64,000 nucleotides of DNA from positions 1 to 64,000 of the forward strand of contig LUCM01002147.1 in NCBI GenBank assembly GCA_008360955.1. The letters are read 5' to 3'. Shown one piece after another: positions 24,791-36,400 of the stretch. The first letter of the stretch is position 1, and each line of letters starts with the position of its first letter. The notes beneath the pieces are model-generated. The model did not search any database, was not told where the DNA came from, and saw only the letters and a list, made by a program, of their open reading frames with translations. This stretch comes from Fasciolopsis buskii (taxonomy: Eukaryota > Platyhelminthes > Trematoda > Plagiorchiida > Fasciolidae). The position numbers and the translations under genes are program-made.

Positions 24791-26272
24791 TCGATCTGCC
24801 TGGAATTACGACCGGGGATAACCTGTTCGTTTGCACTGGTCATTTTTCTCAGTTTCACTCTATTGAAATATTTATCGAGAATTTTACAGTTGCATTTCAG
24901 CCTAAATTGTTCCTGAATCACTTGTTTCTGCAGGCCACTGTGTGTTGACGAATTCGGGCATTTCATTGTGCCACACCCGCCTTTGCTGCTTGTCATTGTT
25001 GCGGGATTATTATTCAAGGCGATTTCCTGTTTAGTTCTTGGCCGACACCTCAACGTATTACTCAGCTGTTAAATGGCATTAGAATTAGAAGCAATAAGAA
25101 TGCGCGCAGGTTGCGTCCTTACATAATGCTTTGATTTGTATATATGTTGATGCTGGAGATTACGCTTAATGGGCTTCGTTCTATTTCGATATCTTTGTTT
25201 GTTGGCTTTTTCAGATAGAGCGAGGATCATGGCTACGTATTATTTCGGAAAATGATTGCCTAACCCTTTCAGCTTTAGCGTAAGTCAATTGGTCTGCTTG
25301 TACAAACAATCCAGGTGAAGGATCAAGAAGTGTACGTTTGTATTATTTAATCTTGGGGAGACTAATTATTACACTTGAATTAGGGCAGGGTGACTTATAA
25401 AAGCGTGACACCAAGTGAGCATCAGTATCTTCAGCCGAATCTACTATAGGTCTTCTCGAAAAGTTGATTATTGTTGTGACTTGGCCACAGTAATGACACT
25501 TGCTATGAAATTAATGAGTTCATCCCTTTGTTCACTCCGACCTCGTAGTCGTGACGAAAGCGGTCAGGCACCCCTGACTTCCCACTTACTTTCCAGACAA
25601 GAAAAAAGAGGTTTGTCTTGTTCCGAACATCGAGTCCCACACTGGGTGCTCAGTCTTGTTTTTGACATTTCCAACAATACTTCTAGGCAGCTATCCTCTT
25701 GACGTAAACTTAGCTCTAACCACTTCTTACTCGTTGTTCGATGGCTTACTTGCGCATAATATCATGTTTAACCAAAACACTAGTTCGAATCATTTCCTTA
25801 GCAATGGAATCCCATTTCTTTAAAACGCCTTTTCTGCTGCTAAAAGATTATTTACCGTTTTCCATTGGCTTTTTTATGCAATAACTCACGGTTTTCCAAC
25901 AAAAAACGAAAGTGTTTACAAAAACACCAACAGAAGTGCTCCTTTGACGGCAAGAAGTAGACACAGTGGTGAAGGATGGAAAATAACAGGTGTTATATAT
26001 ATCAAAGATCCGTTTGGCACTGATTTCCAGTTTTGTTCATCAAAGTAATGATATTGATTGGACATGTAAAACACCACAAATAAGGTGTACTGCTCAAGAC
26101 GATAGGAAACGCAAAGCCTCCGAGAGTGCGTGTTAAACTCAAACACATCAGTGCAATGAAATAACAGGCTACTCAGTTTTTACCGATGTCAATTAAAACA
26201 AATTGGTGACCGGTAAGAAGGCCGAGTTTGTCAAATTCATGAATTCCATAATCAACATAGTACGACTAACAT
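24791..26272. other. No recognised gene; 3' flank of the SLC22 gene
   Basis: Short reading frames only. No AATAAA on the minus strand was found within about 250 bases after the SLC22 stop codon, so the transcript end cannot be placed. Confidence 0.45.
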
Positions 26273-28105
26273 TCACCAATCCCTTGTCTCTGTTTTGTAA
26301 TCTGATGAATAGGAGGTTGGGTTTATTTCATCTCTCTCCTCACCGGTAGTGTCAGGCAGACATAGCACCGCCAGCCCTTCGGCAAACGTCACTGAGGCAT
26401 AAAGAAGCATTGGAACTGCATGTCCCATCGTATAATCCATATCATTGGCGTAAGTGGACCCAGCTGAACCGGAACGACCAAACCCAGAAGCTAGGCCAAA
26501 TCCTTGAGCGCGAACTGCCGGTGGATATAGCTCGGGTATGTAGATGAAAAATAAACACTGTGTAGCGGCGTAGAACATCAGGCCTATTTCTAAAGCAATG
26601 GTCATCACCCAATCACGTTCCGGTTTAACAATGTAAGTGTATAGGCCACCGGTCATCAGGGCTGTCCCACAGAGGAACAACACTGCAGCTAATGGGAACC
26701 GCCGATGTCTGGACAGACGGTAGCACAGTATAGCCACAAGTGTGCCTGGTATGGTGATCAGTGAATTCAACAAGGATACCAAGAAAACCGATTGACGTAT
26801 CATACGTGTGTACAAGATCAAACCCATAAAGTTGAATGAATACGCGTTAAATATTAGTACTGAAAGCGCAGTGATCCGAATCAATTTCCAGTCAGACAAA
26901 AGTTGAATAAGTTGTTCACGGACTGACTTGGCCGGTGGATTCCGGATTTGTTTTTCGCAAGACTCTGAGCATTGCTGATTTGTTCGTGCTTGAGTATGTT
27001 CAAACTGTTCTTGATGACATAATCGCTCTAACAATTCAGAGGGTACATGTCCTGGTTTGTGCAAATGATTGATATGACGTCCACTTTGTAGAACGCGAAT
27101 CGCGTCCAACATTCGATCTTGTGTCAGTAGCCAGCGTGGAGATTCCGGTACGAGACAAAAATAGGTGAACGTGAGAGCACAATGCAAAGATGCGCCGAAA
27201 TTCAATGCGCGCCAATTCGGGAACTCGTAAGCCACAGCAACTAGGATCAGTCGTCCCACACAATTGAATCCAAGCATTGTCAATGCGTTGAACAAACTTC
27301 GATATTTAGCTACAGTAATTTCCAGAATGATCAGATTGAACGCACTTAGTTTGGCATACGAGCCTATAGCAACCAAAAATCTGAGCACACTGAATAACCA
27401 AAAGTTGTATGCAACAGAGCATAACCAAACCGATAACAATTCCAAGACAGAGAAAAATAACAAAGCATTTTTGCGACCAAAACGACCTGCCCAAATTCCA
27501 CAAATCACATAACCTAACACCATTCCGATCATAAATAATGAAGTGCCTACAGGAAGCATCCAATGACGATCACAAACCAAATTCATTTCGGCTACGATTC
27601 CTCCCTGGTATTGATGCTCATCAAAAGCAAACACATACCCACGTTTACAGGGAACGGTCCTATTTGTCAGACGCTTTACTGGGAGTTTGGTAAAATCAGT
27701 TTGGTTCAACGGGATTAGAGGTCCTCGCTCCCAGTCTGCTACGAATTGTTGGCAGCCAGTCCACTGTTCTGATTGTTTATGCATCTGCGCCATATTGCCC
27801 CCGGTGAGTTCAATTATTTGGTCAAATGTCAGAGCATTCTGAGTAAATTCAATCTCCCACGATTCTCCCATGTAGCATCGATGTCGTGGTTGTGTGTCGA
27901 AAAAGTTTGGGAAGTTGGATGTTGCCGCCGTGCTGAATATAGCCAGACAGACCAAAGACCATTGCCACAATCCGCAAGCGCCGACTTCGTGTTCAAGTAG
28001 ATCATCAATCACAAAAGGTACCGTCCTTGGGGATTCGTTAGGTTTATGATTTTCCGAAGGCGGCAAGCGCACATGGACTTCAGTTTTAGGGTCGGAGATG
28101 GACAT
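26273..28105 (-). CDS. SLC22-type organic ion transporter (MFS), complete, intronless
   Basis: The 610-residue product has the SLC22 layout of the major facilitator superfamily: a short cytoplasmic N-terminus, TM1 at about 44-64, a long extracellular loop (about 65-182) with several Cys and two N-glycosylation sequons (NQT near 134, NRT near 148), then TM2-TM6 (183-318), a long central cytoplasmic loop (319-408) and TM7-TM12 (409-583). Family signatures are PESPRW at 320-325 and PELYPPAVRAQG at 524-535. The MFS loop 2-3 motif is G-IWA-G-RFGRK (203-212); the usual Asp of this motif is Gly207, an unusual loss. It would move organic cations, anions or carnitine-like solutes across the plasma membrane; the substrate cannot be read from sequence. 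The ATG at 28105 is chosen because TGA stands in frame at 28117-28115. No introns interrupt it. A decayed paralogue lies at 47870-49640. Confidence 0.95.
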   Translation of the reverse strand: MSISDPKTEVHVRLPPSENHKPNESPRTVPFVIDDLLEHEVGACGLWQWSLVCLAIFSTAATSNFPNFFDTQPRHRCYMGESWEIEFTQNALTFDQIIELTGGNMAQMHKQSEQWTGCQQFVADWERGPLIPLNQTDFTKLPVKRLTNRTVPCKRGYVFAFDEHQYQGGIVAEMNLVCDRHWMLPVGTSLFMIGMVLGYVICGIWAGRFGRKNALLFFSVLELLSVWLCSVAYNFWLFSVLRFLVAIGSYAKLSAFNLIILEITVAKYRSLFNALTMLGFNCVGRLILVAVAYEFPNWRALNFGASLHCALTFTYFCLVPESPRWLLTQDRMLDAIRVLQSGRHINHLHKPGHVPSELLERLCHQEQFEHTQARTNQQCSESCEKQIRNPPAKSVREQLIQLLSDWKLIRITALSVLIFNAYSFNFMGLILYTRMIRQSVFLVSLLNSLITIPGTLVAILCYRLSRHRRFPLAAVLFLCGTALMTGGLYTYIVKPERDWVMTIALEIGLMFYAATQCLFFIYIPELYPPAVRAQGFGLASGFGRSGSAGSTYANDMDYTMGHAVPMLLYASVTFAEGLAVLCLPDTTGEERDEINPTSYSSDYKTETRDW

Positions 28106-28130
28106 TACGCGCTTTCAGTGTGATGGACAT
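28086..28130 (-). promoter_or_regulatory. Short uORF overlapping the SLC22 start codon
   Basis: An ATG 25 bases upstream of the SLC22 ATG opens a 14-codon frame, shifted relative to the main ORF, that ends at TAA (28086-28088), after the main start. Both ATGs sit in the same nine-base string ATGTCCATC. If the mRNA includes this ATG, such an overlapping uORF would reduce translation of the transporter; if the message is trans-spliced close to the ATG, it would be absent. The arrangement is seen; the effect is inference. Confidence 0.45.
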
Positions 28131-28187
28131 GCAACTAATTTCCCTCAATTCCGGCCTTGGTGGCGTACTAGACGAACAAAGAACAGC

Positions 28188-28196
28188 AAATTTATA
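28188..28196 (-). promoter_or_regulatory. Possible TATA box upstream of SLC22 gene
   Basis: TATAAATTT on the minus strand stands about 85 bases before the ATG, a plausible TATA position for a short 5'UTR. AT-rich strings are frequent here, so this is weak. Confidence 0.25.
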
Positions 28197-28199
28197 GGA

Positions 28200-31100
28200 G
28201 TTTAATGGAACATCATTATCGGTTATTAAATCGTACGCAACCTGAGCGCGTCACACTTACCCAGTCCACGACGACCTATTACAGACCAAAGCAAAGGAAC
28301 AGTGTCTAATCACGTTTTATCTATGTCATTTCTATGTGCATGCAAACGGAATGCATTAACTTATTTTTACAGGACCTCCATTCACTCTAATCGTTGATTG
28401 CGTCAAACCGGTAACAATTTCATCTAACATCATGCTTGCCAACGAATGTTGTATTTTCGTGCACGAATCAATGATATGCAAATTGTTGATAATTATCTAT
28501 TCCGTGCTTGTAGTGTAGTCATCAAGTCTGGTGAATATACAATTTGAAAACACTTTATTCGTGCAACCCGACACTTTTTCATTTGACTTTTTTGGAGTAT
28601 TAATTTTTTAGGCCAGTGTAACATGTCTAAAGAAACGTGTAAGAATCACGTTCATTATGATATTTGCTCTATCGATAGGTACAAATCAGTGCTATAATTT
28701 AAAAAAATTCAGGCTGCCTATTCCCAGACGAATCAATTTGATGTTCCTATGGGGATTAGACAATTCCACCGTAGTCCCTCTATGTTTCAGTCATGCGCAA
28801 AGAAATATTGCTACATCGCACAGTGTCTTAACACTGAATCAAACCTACAGAACAGAATATAGAAATGTCACGTAAGCAGGCTCACTGATACAACAAACGT
28901 TACACAAACTAACCTCGCCTGAATACTGACGTATCAGCTGTCTGACGGACTAGATGGATTTAGTGCGACGGTCACGTGCGATCAATGAAAATCCAAATAT
29001 TGAGTCTGAGAGAATGTATTAGACTGAAACGACCGAAAAAAGTGATTAGGTGAACCGAGCTATCTTAGAGAGGTAAAAAAGCGTGGTTTTGGACAAACAA
29101 CAATGTCACAGGATTGATTCACAGTCAATTTGCAAATCAAGTGATCCAGGACAAAAATGTTGACTGGTGGCGGATTTACATTGATAAATACGGGTTGTAC
29201 CCTCTCCTGTATTTCTATGTACCTATTTAACGTGATAAACTATAGTTACTGCCATTCAGATTGAAATGTCATGGAAACCAAGAGATATGCAAGCTAATGT
29301 ATCTGGATGGTGAATTTGTTAACCACGACGCTTAGAAATTATCAGCCAGTTTCTCTGAGTGTCAGCATTCCAAATGGATTATTTAGGACAGAAATGCTAA
29401 ACCTGATCTATTTTGACAGCAGTTATTATTGGCTATTCAAGGCAAATATTACTGTCGATACACTGGCTATTAGGGGTTTTGAAATCTTGAACAGATCCGA
29501 TACAGTGGACCGCTCGAATTCACTTTCATAAGAACTAAGCAAGTCCATTAGAGAGAGGGTAAAACAAGTTGGGAGAGATGCTAATATTTCGGTTTTAACT
29601 TGCTAATCCCCGACGAAGAACAATTTTACATTTATAAGAAATCTGGTTGGTAACTATGATGGACGGACATTCAATGGAAAAAGGACACACTTCGTCAAAC
29701 TGAACTTCGGTCTGCGGCGTGTGGATAGCTTGGACCGTTGGTTACATGGCGGTCAGTATTTCCAATTTTTAAAGCTTCGCTTCGATGTGTTATAAGTAAG
29801 GTCTCGTGAAAGCTGTCTGCCATCAAATCAGAAATATCTGTTTAATAGATCTGCCCAAACGGGAGGAAGAATTCAATGGAGAAATATTAAGACGAAACGG
29901 CTAACCAGTTAAGTCATTCGAAGTTTGTAGGCGGAGAAGTTCCTGAAGAAATCCGGTTCAATTAGCACCGAGGAATTTTGTGTTTCTAGATGTGCAATTC
30001 AAAAGTGATCACTTATCTAATGAACTGAGGAGAGAACTCAATCCTGTTTCGGGCAAGACCGTCCAAGCCGCATTTCTTCAGTCGTTTTGATCAAACAAAC
30101 GGATTGATCTAGTCAACCAGGAGCACAGTAGTTTGTAAAATTCCGTCTCTCACTTGATAAACCAACTCACATGCAATCGGGGTTATGCTTACATTGACAT
30201 TCTTGATAAGCAGTGGTATGAGAAAACAGAAATTTGAATTTTGAAGGTGTAGAGAATGTGAACTTAGCTTTAACAAGAAAAATGTGCAAGGAACGGTTGC
30301 AGTCTGAGTGTAAGTGAAATATGGAATTTGCACATACTTTGGTGTCTGTCCGGGATAGTGTTTACTTATGCATCTCAGGATAGCCCAATGAATTTTAAGA
30401 CATGTTTAGAGATGCCCTAACAAGGAAACGTATTTATCCAGCAGATAGAGAAAGTTGTTTGGACTAGTGAGAGAGAGAGAGAACGTGTACAGAACCACTA
30501 TTGATTTGATTCGGAGTTTGCATGACGTAAAAATCAGAATCAATGCGTTGTCCGGGAAAGATCGAGTTAGACGCCCGACTTTGAGTTCCCAAAATATCCG
30601 CGAGTGTTGCATGTTGCCAAATGATGCATTTAGTTGCGTTCTTATGTAAGATACCCTGGGTCAGTGATCTTTGAAGGGGATGGATGTCCGATCTGAAAAC
30701 GGCAGAAATAGGAAAATGAACGTGAGTCGAAACTCAGTAAGCGCATCAGCCAGAATCAAGATTTATTACCAAATTCACCGAAGCAGCTCACAACTCGCTC
30801 GTTACATGTGCGTTCGAACTCCATCTCCATTTAGGTCATTTTTCCCAACTTTTGCCTTTCTCTTTTACTGTTTGTTTGCTTATTTTATTTAGGGCACAGG
30901 TAATAACCAAAATTAGAGCATGTCGTTATGAGGTTGTGCTTTAAAACTGAACTGGAGTGAACTAAGTTCATGTTCGTATTCGTACGAGAATTGGAGTTTG
31001 CCTACTGTAGACCGGACTTTTACGTCGTTGTCTTTTCCACTACAATGACTACGGGTCAGTAATCGCTGAATTAGACAATTCTCTAGCCTAGGTACATACT

Positions 31101-31835
31101 GACTCTAACAGGTTTACAAATCTGTTCTGTTTACGTCCATTGACAGTCTATATTAACCTGTTTGGTTAACCGGATTTGTTTACAACAAACGGTTCGCTAG
31201 GATTTGTCCAAATCGCGGCTTTTGGAGGCGCAACGAGCAGGTCGTGCGGGCTAAATTTGATTTAATTCTGCAAGTAAAAATGCTGGCTGATACGTTTACC
31301 GTACTTTGGTTCACATTAGTCTCTTTGTATGCTGCACATGTCATTCAGATTGAGTCACATGTGTGAACCCGAAAGAATAGAGCCGTCCCGCTTGCCAACC
31401 CGAACGTTGTGAGACGAACATGAATAGTCATTCTGGCCTGAACCGTCAACAATTTCAGTTAATCAATTCTCCTGCAAAAAACGAAGAAAACCATTGGGTT
31501 ACAAAATCGCACGAACGACGTTTTCGTTGTAATTGAAGAATAAACGTAGTTCATCCTTTTTAATAAGAGAACGTTGCCCCAAAATGAGACAAGCTTCGAT
31601 AAAAATCCAATGCACATAAATCTGGGTATATGCAAGAAATATATTGGTCTATGTTAGCAACTCCAGTCAACAAAGGTGAACAAATTATTCGATCTGGTGT
31701 CAGGAATTCGTCAAAACTTAGTTGGGAAAACATATTTGCTAAACAAACCGAGCGCAGGTCGCAGTGTCTGAACAACGGAACATGTTATTATTATTGATTA
31801 CTTGGTACATGCTAGTAGTAGCAGACTGAATGTCG
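28200..31835. other. No recognised gene
   Basis: Upstream flank of the SLC22 gene and beyond. Reading frames are short. A (GA)n run lies at 30468-30483. A fragment at about 29970-30080 plus (FLDVQFKSDH in one frame) is faintly PLE-like but too short to call. Confidence 0.4.
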
Positions 31836-32290
31836 TCCTGAAACAATTCACCATGTGATATGATCGCTCAACTCACCATAAAGAAACCATGGAAGCATTG
31901 TACAGCTGTTTCATCCTTGTTAGAAATCATCAGCAGTGCATATGCACCGCGCCCGACCTAGGTGAATTATTTCATGTAAACATTCAATCTCCTACTACTA
32001 ACATGTAGCAAGCAGTCAAGCTCTGTAGGTCATATCCAAAGCCTTCGTCGTACTTAGGCTACCTGTAGAGAAGTCATCTATCAGTGGGGGTCGATTGCTG
32101 TTAGCTAACGGATAGTAACCGTGCAAATCAGTGACGGATAGGTTCAAAATCATCTGTGGTGGAAGTCAAGCAAACGTGTCAGAGTATTTGTCCCGTAGCG
32201 GTAAATCGGATAAGGACGTTCGTACTCAGAATCGTTCCGTAACCCGGTTCGCGTCCCAGTTCGGGCGCGGTGCTGATGCATGACTGCTGA
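31836..32290 (+). repeat. 0.46-kb dispersed repeat, copy B
   Basis: Direct-orientation partner of 21583-22068, about 30 bases shorter because of many scattered single-base losses. It ends about 110 bases before the plus-strand LINE copy B, whereas copy A lies about 1.7 kb from LINE copy A, so the two repeats are not a fixed pair. No coding content recognised. Confidence 0.85.
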
Positions 32291-32404
32291 ATCTAATCCT
32301 AGCTACGTTGTTGTCGTAAAGTTTTTGAATTAACGCAGGCAAAACGCCAAATTCAGAATCTTTATGTTGTCATCCAACTGTTGACATCACATTTGCAGAT
32401 CGGG

Positions 32405-33462
32405 CGACTGCGATATATCGAAAAAATGTCCATAGCCTCCTTGATTGTCGCCCTTTGTGATTCCAAGTCTCATCCGTACAGATGTTTTGTGGGTGTTTCT
32501 CACCGAGTGATTGACTAAGAGAATATTCAATTTCCACTCATCCAACACTGCATACGAACAACGCGAAACAACAGTTCTTGCTTACGGTCGTATTTAACCG
32601 CGAATGTTCACCAAGACTTGTGGTAGTTCCGTCATTTGCCTTCATTCAACACATCTTTCAATATTAATCAAGACGCAAATGGTGGTTGGGGATCATTCTA
32701 TCCTCCAACGTGAGAACAGATGACCACTGATATTTGTCGCAAGAACCAGGAATCTGTAACGAATTTCGAATATGGCAGACAGCATTGGGGTACTGAACGA
32801 ACACCCACGTAAATTGCACACTTTTTTTCATCCATCGTCTGAACAACAGAGTACGTAATGTTTAGAAGTGAGTTGTGCACGCTTCGAAAGCAATAAGATA
32901 CCGTTGCAGAACTGGATTTGGCTCGAAGCCGAAACTGACTCTTGCACAGGAACAACTGGTTGAGTTGGATAGATTTAGTTACTTCGATAGTTGTATTCTC
33001 ACCTGGTGGTCGAATATTGGATGAATTGTCTTCGCGCATGCAGAAGACTTGATTGGCATGCACCGATTTGAGTCATCTGTGGCGGTCAATCCGTGACTCA
33101 CAGAAACAACACAACCCTATCAATGTGAGGAAATCACAAGAGTTCGAGTGTATACGTAATATATCAGTAAGGTCGGTACTACTGTACAGCTCCGAATCAC
33201 GGCCGTTCGGTGTTCGAAAACGGACATTTTTTCCGAACTAGTAAAATATGATGGGAGAATCTTGTGAGTATCTCAGAGGTTAGGTGTAGGTTATTGCGTT
33301 CTAGGGTCGATTTCTTAGAACAGGTACTAAATGATAGTAGGTTGAAGAGATTAGGACACATTTTGTGGATGCTCACAGAACGAGAGCTTGTCTCATTTTA
33401 GGCTGTTCTGCGGAGCAGGTGGTCTTTGGAAGATGGCTGGACATGGTTAGTCGACGACATAG
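32405..33462 (+). mobile_element. LINE reverse transcriptase remnant, copy B (inverted relative to copy A)
   Basis: This is the same RT segment as 23767-24790 but on the plus strand. The motif C region near 32770 reads the same GCAGACAGCATTGGGGTA string (Asp-Ser instead of Asp-Asp) after a one-base insertion. The block PLQNWIW and, one frame on, SKPKLTLAQEQLVELDRFSY follows near 32910-32980. Farther on, SVRSVLLYSSES-PFGVRKRTF appears near 33165-33230, where LINEs have 'SVRSVLLYGSETWPLRVED'. It ends at GGTTAGTCGAC like copy A. The start is also shared (near a CAGATCG string). Frameshifts are frequent; non-functional. Confidence 0.9.
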
Positions 33463-36400
33463 AAATATAAATGTATGATTATATTTGTATGCGGTTAGTC
33501 GACGATAGATGGGAAACCTAGCGAAATTTTTAACGGGCGTACTGGCTGGTTTAGTTTGAAAGAGATTTGGGGATCGAGATCCCCGAGTGCACCGAGAACC
33601 TATTTGGAGATAATTTTTGAAGTGTCTTATTGATGTAGTCTTTTTCCTTGCATTCAAAGCGTTTCGGCTTCTTCAGATTTTTTCACTATTTTTCGTTTTT
33701 TTCTCTATTCCTCATTCTTTTCTGTTTTATGGGATGATGTTGTGGGGTAGCAAGCAAAACCGGAGCACTCTGGTGCTGGTTTGTTGGTTGTGTAATTGAA
33801 CTGAACTGGGGTCGATTGCAACTTCACGTTGGAAAATCCTGCAGAACAGAAATTATCTTCAATTCTTTCCCTACAGGATTATTACATCAGACTGTCGGTA
33901 CTGTCTTTGTTTCGACGTCATCCCAGTGGACTCTATTGATTGCTACCGCCTGCGTTAACCTTTGCATCTGTTGTCGATATTTGCGTGAAAAGCGAACTGC
34001 GAATAAACTCGAGGTTACCAAAATTCCGGGGCTTATTCGTTTCTCGGTGTCGATGGCACAAGTCAAACTTGTGATTTTGCGTTCAAGCAGAGTTCATTCA
34101 TGCGACCGAGCAAATGGCTTTCCGTTCTTTCAACTTACACGGCTACAAAAATTATTTCAAACCACGTGATTTGGATAAGTAGACAATGTTCTCACCGATA
34201 GGACTAATTTTCAGGTCGTAAGAAAAGGAGGAAATGACAAAAAGTAATAAATTGTGTAAAGAACTAATCATTTGCAAAAAATTCATCATAATTTATTTCA
34301 TTTGTATCAGAAAGCGATTATTTCAACCTATGTAAGTGGGTCTAGATAGGTATATGTGACGTTAAAAACGTATCCGAATGATGAGTTCATTTTGGAATCA
34401 AAATAGACGATTTGATGAATCACTTCCGTCACATTTAAAATGAGCTTATCACATGTACAAATTTTTTTCATGATTAAAAATGCTATCCGAATACCAGCCA
34501 CTTACAATTTTGTAAACATACGGTATGACTGAACAAGAAAACTAGGGTAGGTAGACCTAGTGTGTGTCAGTAATCGTGAAATCGGCTATGCCCTTCCGAG
34601 TAAATTGTGTCATTTTATCCATGTCCGACACCGCTAACACCGGAAAACAAGTTATTCTCTACCAGATCGTTTCATCATGCAATATCAGCCCGTCAAATGG
34701 TTGTGATTGATCCTAAGACTAAATAGATTCGTGGTAGTTGCTGGTTTGAGAATAATGCTTTCTGCGCAAAAGATTCTGAGTGGTGGATAGGAGCCGGATT
34801 CCTAACAGTTATGAAACGAAATTTAAGTTTCTGCCAAAAGCATCTTACGAAGTCGGCAAAACAATCAACGATTTGTGCGACCGAAACTAAGTGAAGTTGG
34901 CAAATATTCCTTGCTCTGTGCAATAAATTCGGTCGATAAATGAAAACTCAAACTGTGTCAGATATTGAGAAGGGAAAGTTTCCATTGTGACAAATTCCAC
35001 CCCGTATACTAACAAGACAGTTAAACCTGATCGACTGCGACCGGGGATTTTTTCTGGCAATTTATTGCACTTGGAAATGTGCTCCATCACCCTGACACAA
35101 GTATATTTGGCTAGTGTGTGCTGTGATTGTAAACGTTATTATTAACTGTTGCAGAATGCTTGGGTGTTGTGAACATGTGGGAGCAGAAATCTGGTTGTTT
35201 TCGACCCAGTCAAAAGTTGACTCCGGCGACTGGAAATTGGCCTAACTTTGACACGAATAGTGAGCTTTCTTGGTAATAAACCTCAGCTTCGGAACTTGAT
35301 TTGACAGAACAGTCCATTATCTGTCCATTATCTGGAAACACAACATGGATAAAGTGATTTCAAGGACCGCGACTGCAATGGATCAGCGGTTTGGATCATA
35401 ATCCCGGTTTGCAGAAGGTAAGGTGTCCGATGCATTGTTCCCGTTTAGACTGACACAGAAACACCGAAAAGAAGTTATATCAGTCATTGATCGTAGGCTT
35501 AATTTTAGAAAACAAGACGAATTTGGCAAATGTAGAAATCTTGTCAGCTTCATTCTGTAAAGAGAAACCGCAAAACGCCGTGATGGATGCCATCTGGAAG
35601 CACAACGGAAGGCACATCTTGCTGCGGTTGGACTTCTACCGTCACAACGGCCTACTCAACGTTTCTTTAGTAGCCACTTTAGTATCTTGTATTTGTTCTT
35701 CCGTTTGTTTAGTTCGGACACAAAATTAACAGGCTTCAGTCTGCGCAATGTCAAGCGCGGTAATTTTCAAAAACACCAAAAATTAACGAACATTTTGTTT
35801 GTATATCTGAAAGAATAAAACAGTGCTCCCACCCCAGTCCTAGTACCCATCGAACGTCAAAACCTCATTGCTCTAGTGCTTACTACTCGGAAAGTATCCG
35901 GCTATTAGTCTAAAATGATCAAAAAGCGTACGAAGCGGACTACCGATCGCCAGATTGCACATCGCTTCTTCTGGCCAAAGACTGAAGCCAAAGCAAAGGG
36001 GAAAATTTCAGCTCTGGTCTAGAAGAGGGCTAGTACAAGGACTGTTGAACTTATGCACAAAAACGAGTCGGCAAATCGAAATGTGATTGAATGTTATATA
36101 CGTTCCGCTAAGCTTGTGAATCACGACAATACTTCGAGAAAGCTGTGAACTGCAAATGATTTGGTTGAGGCTCTCAGAAATGTGAATATTTTCCAACACA
36201 GAAGTGGACATCTGAATTTCCCTGGTCATGAGTAGTTACGCTTTTCATGCTAATTTATAACCAGTAAGGACACTTTGATGAAATATGGTTTAAATTATTT
36301 AGTTATTTTTCGTACTGTAAGTACTAAGTGAGATTATATATTGGAAACGAATAACTGAGGATTCCGTTATGACTCAATGTGGCTAAAATAACGTGTCGAA

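Noticed and set aside
29880..29905. Hammerhead ribozyme core (GACGAAAC) as found in some PLE terminal repeats
   Set aside because: The required CTGANGA element is not present at the right distance; the same holds for the GACGAAAC at about 58485.
29960..30090. PLE-like FLDVQFKSDH on the plus strand
   Set aside because: A single short similarity with no upstream YxDD and no downstream thumb.
35890..36010. Possible integrase zinc-finger region (IAHRFFWPK)
   Set aside because: Only a few residues fit; no His/Cys spacing and no adjacent pol traces.
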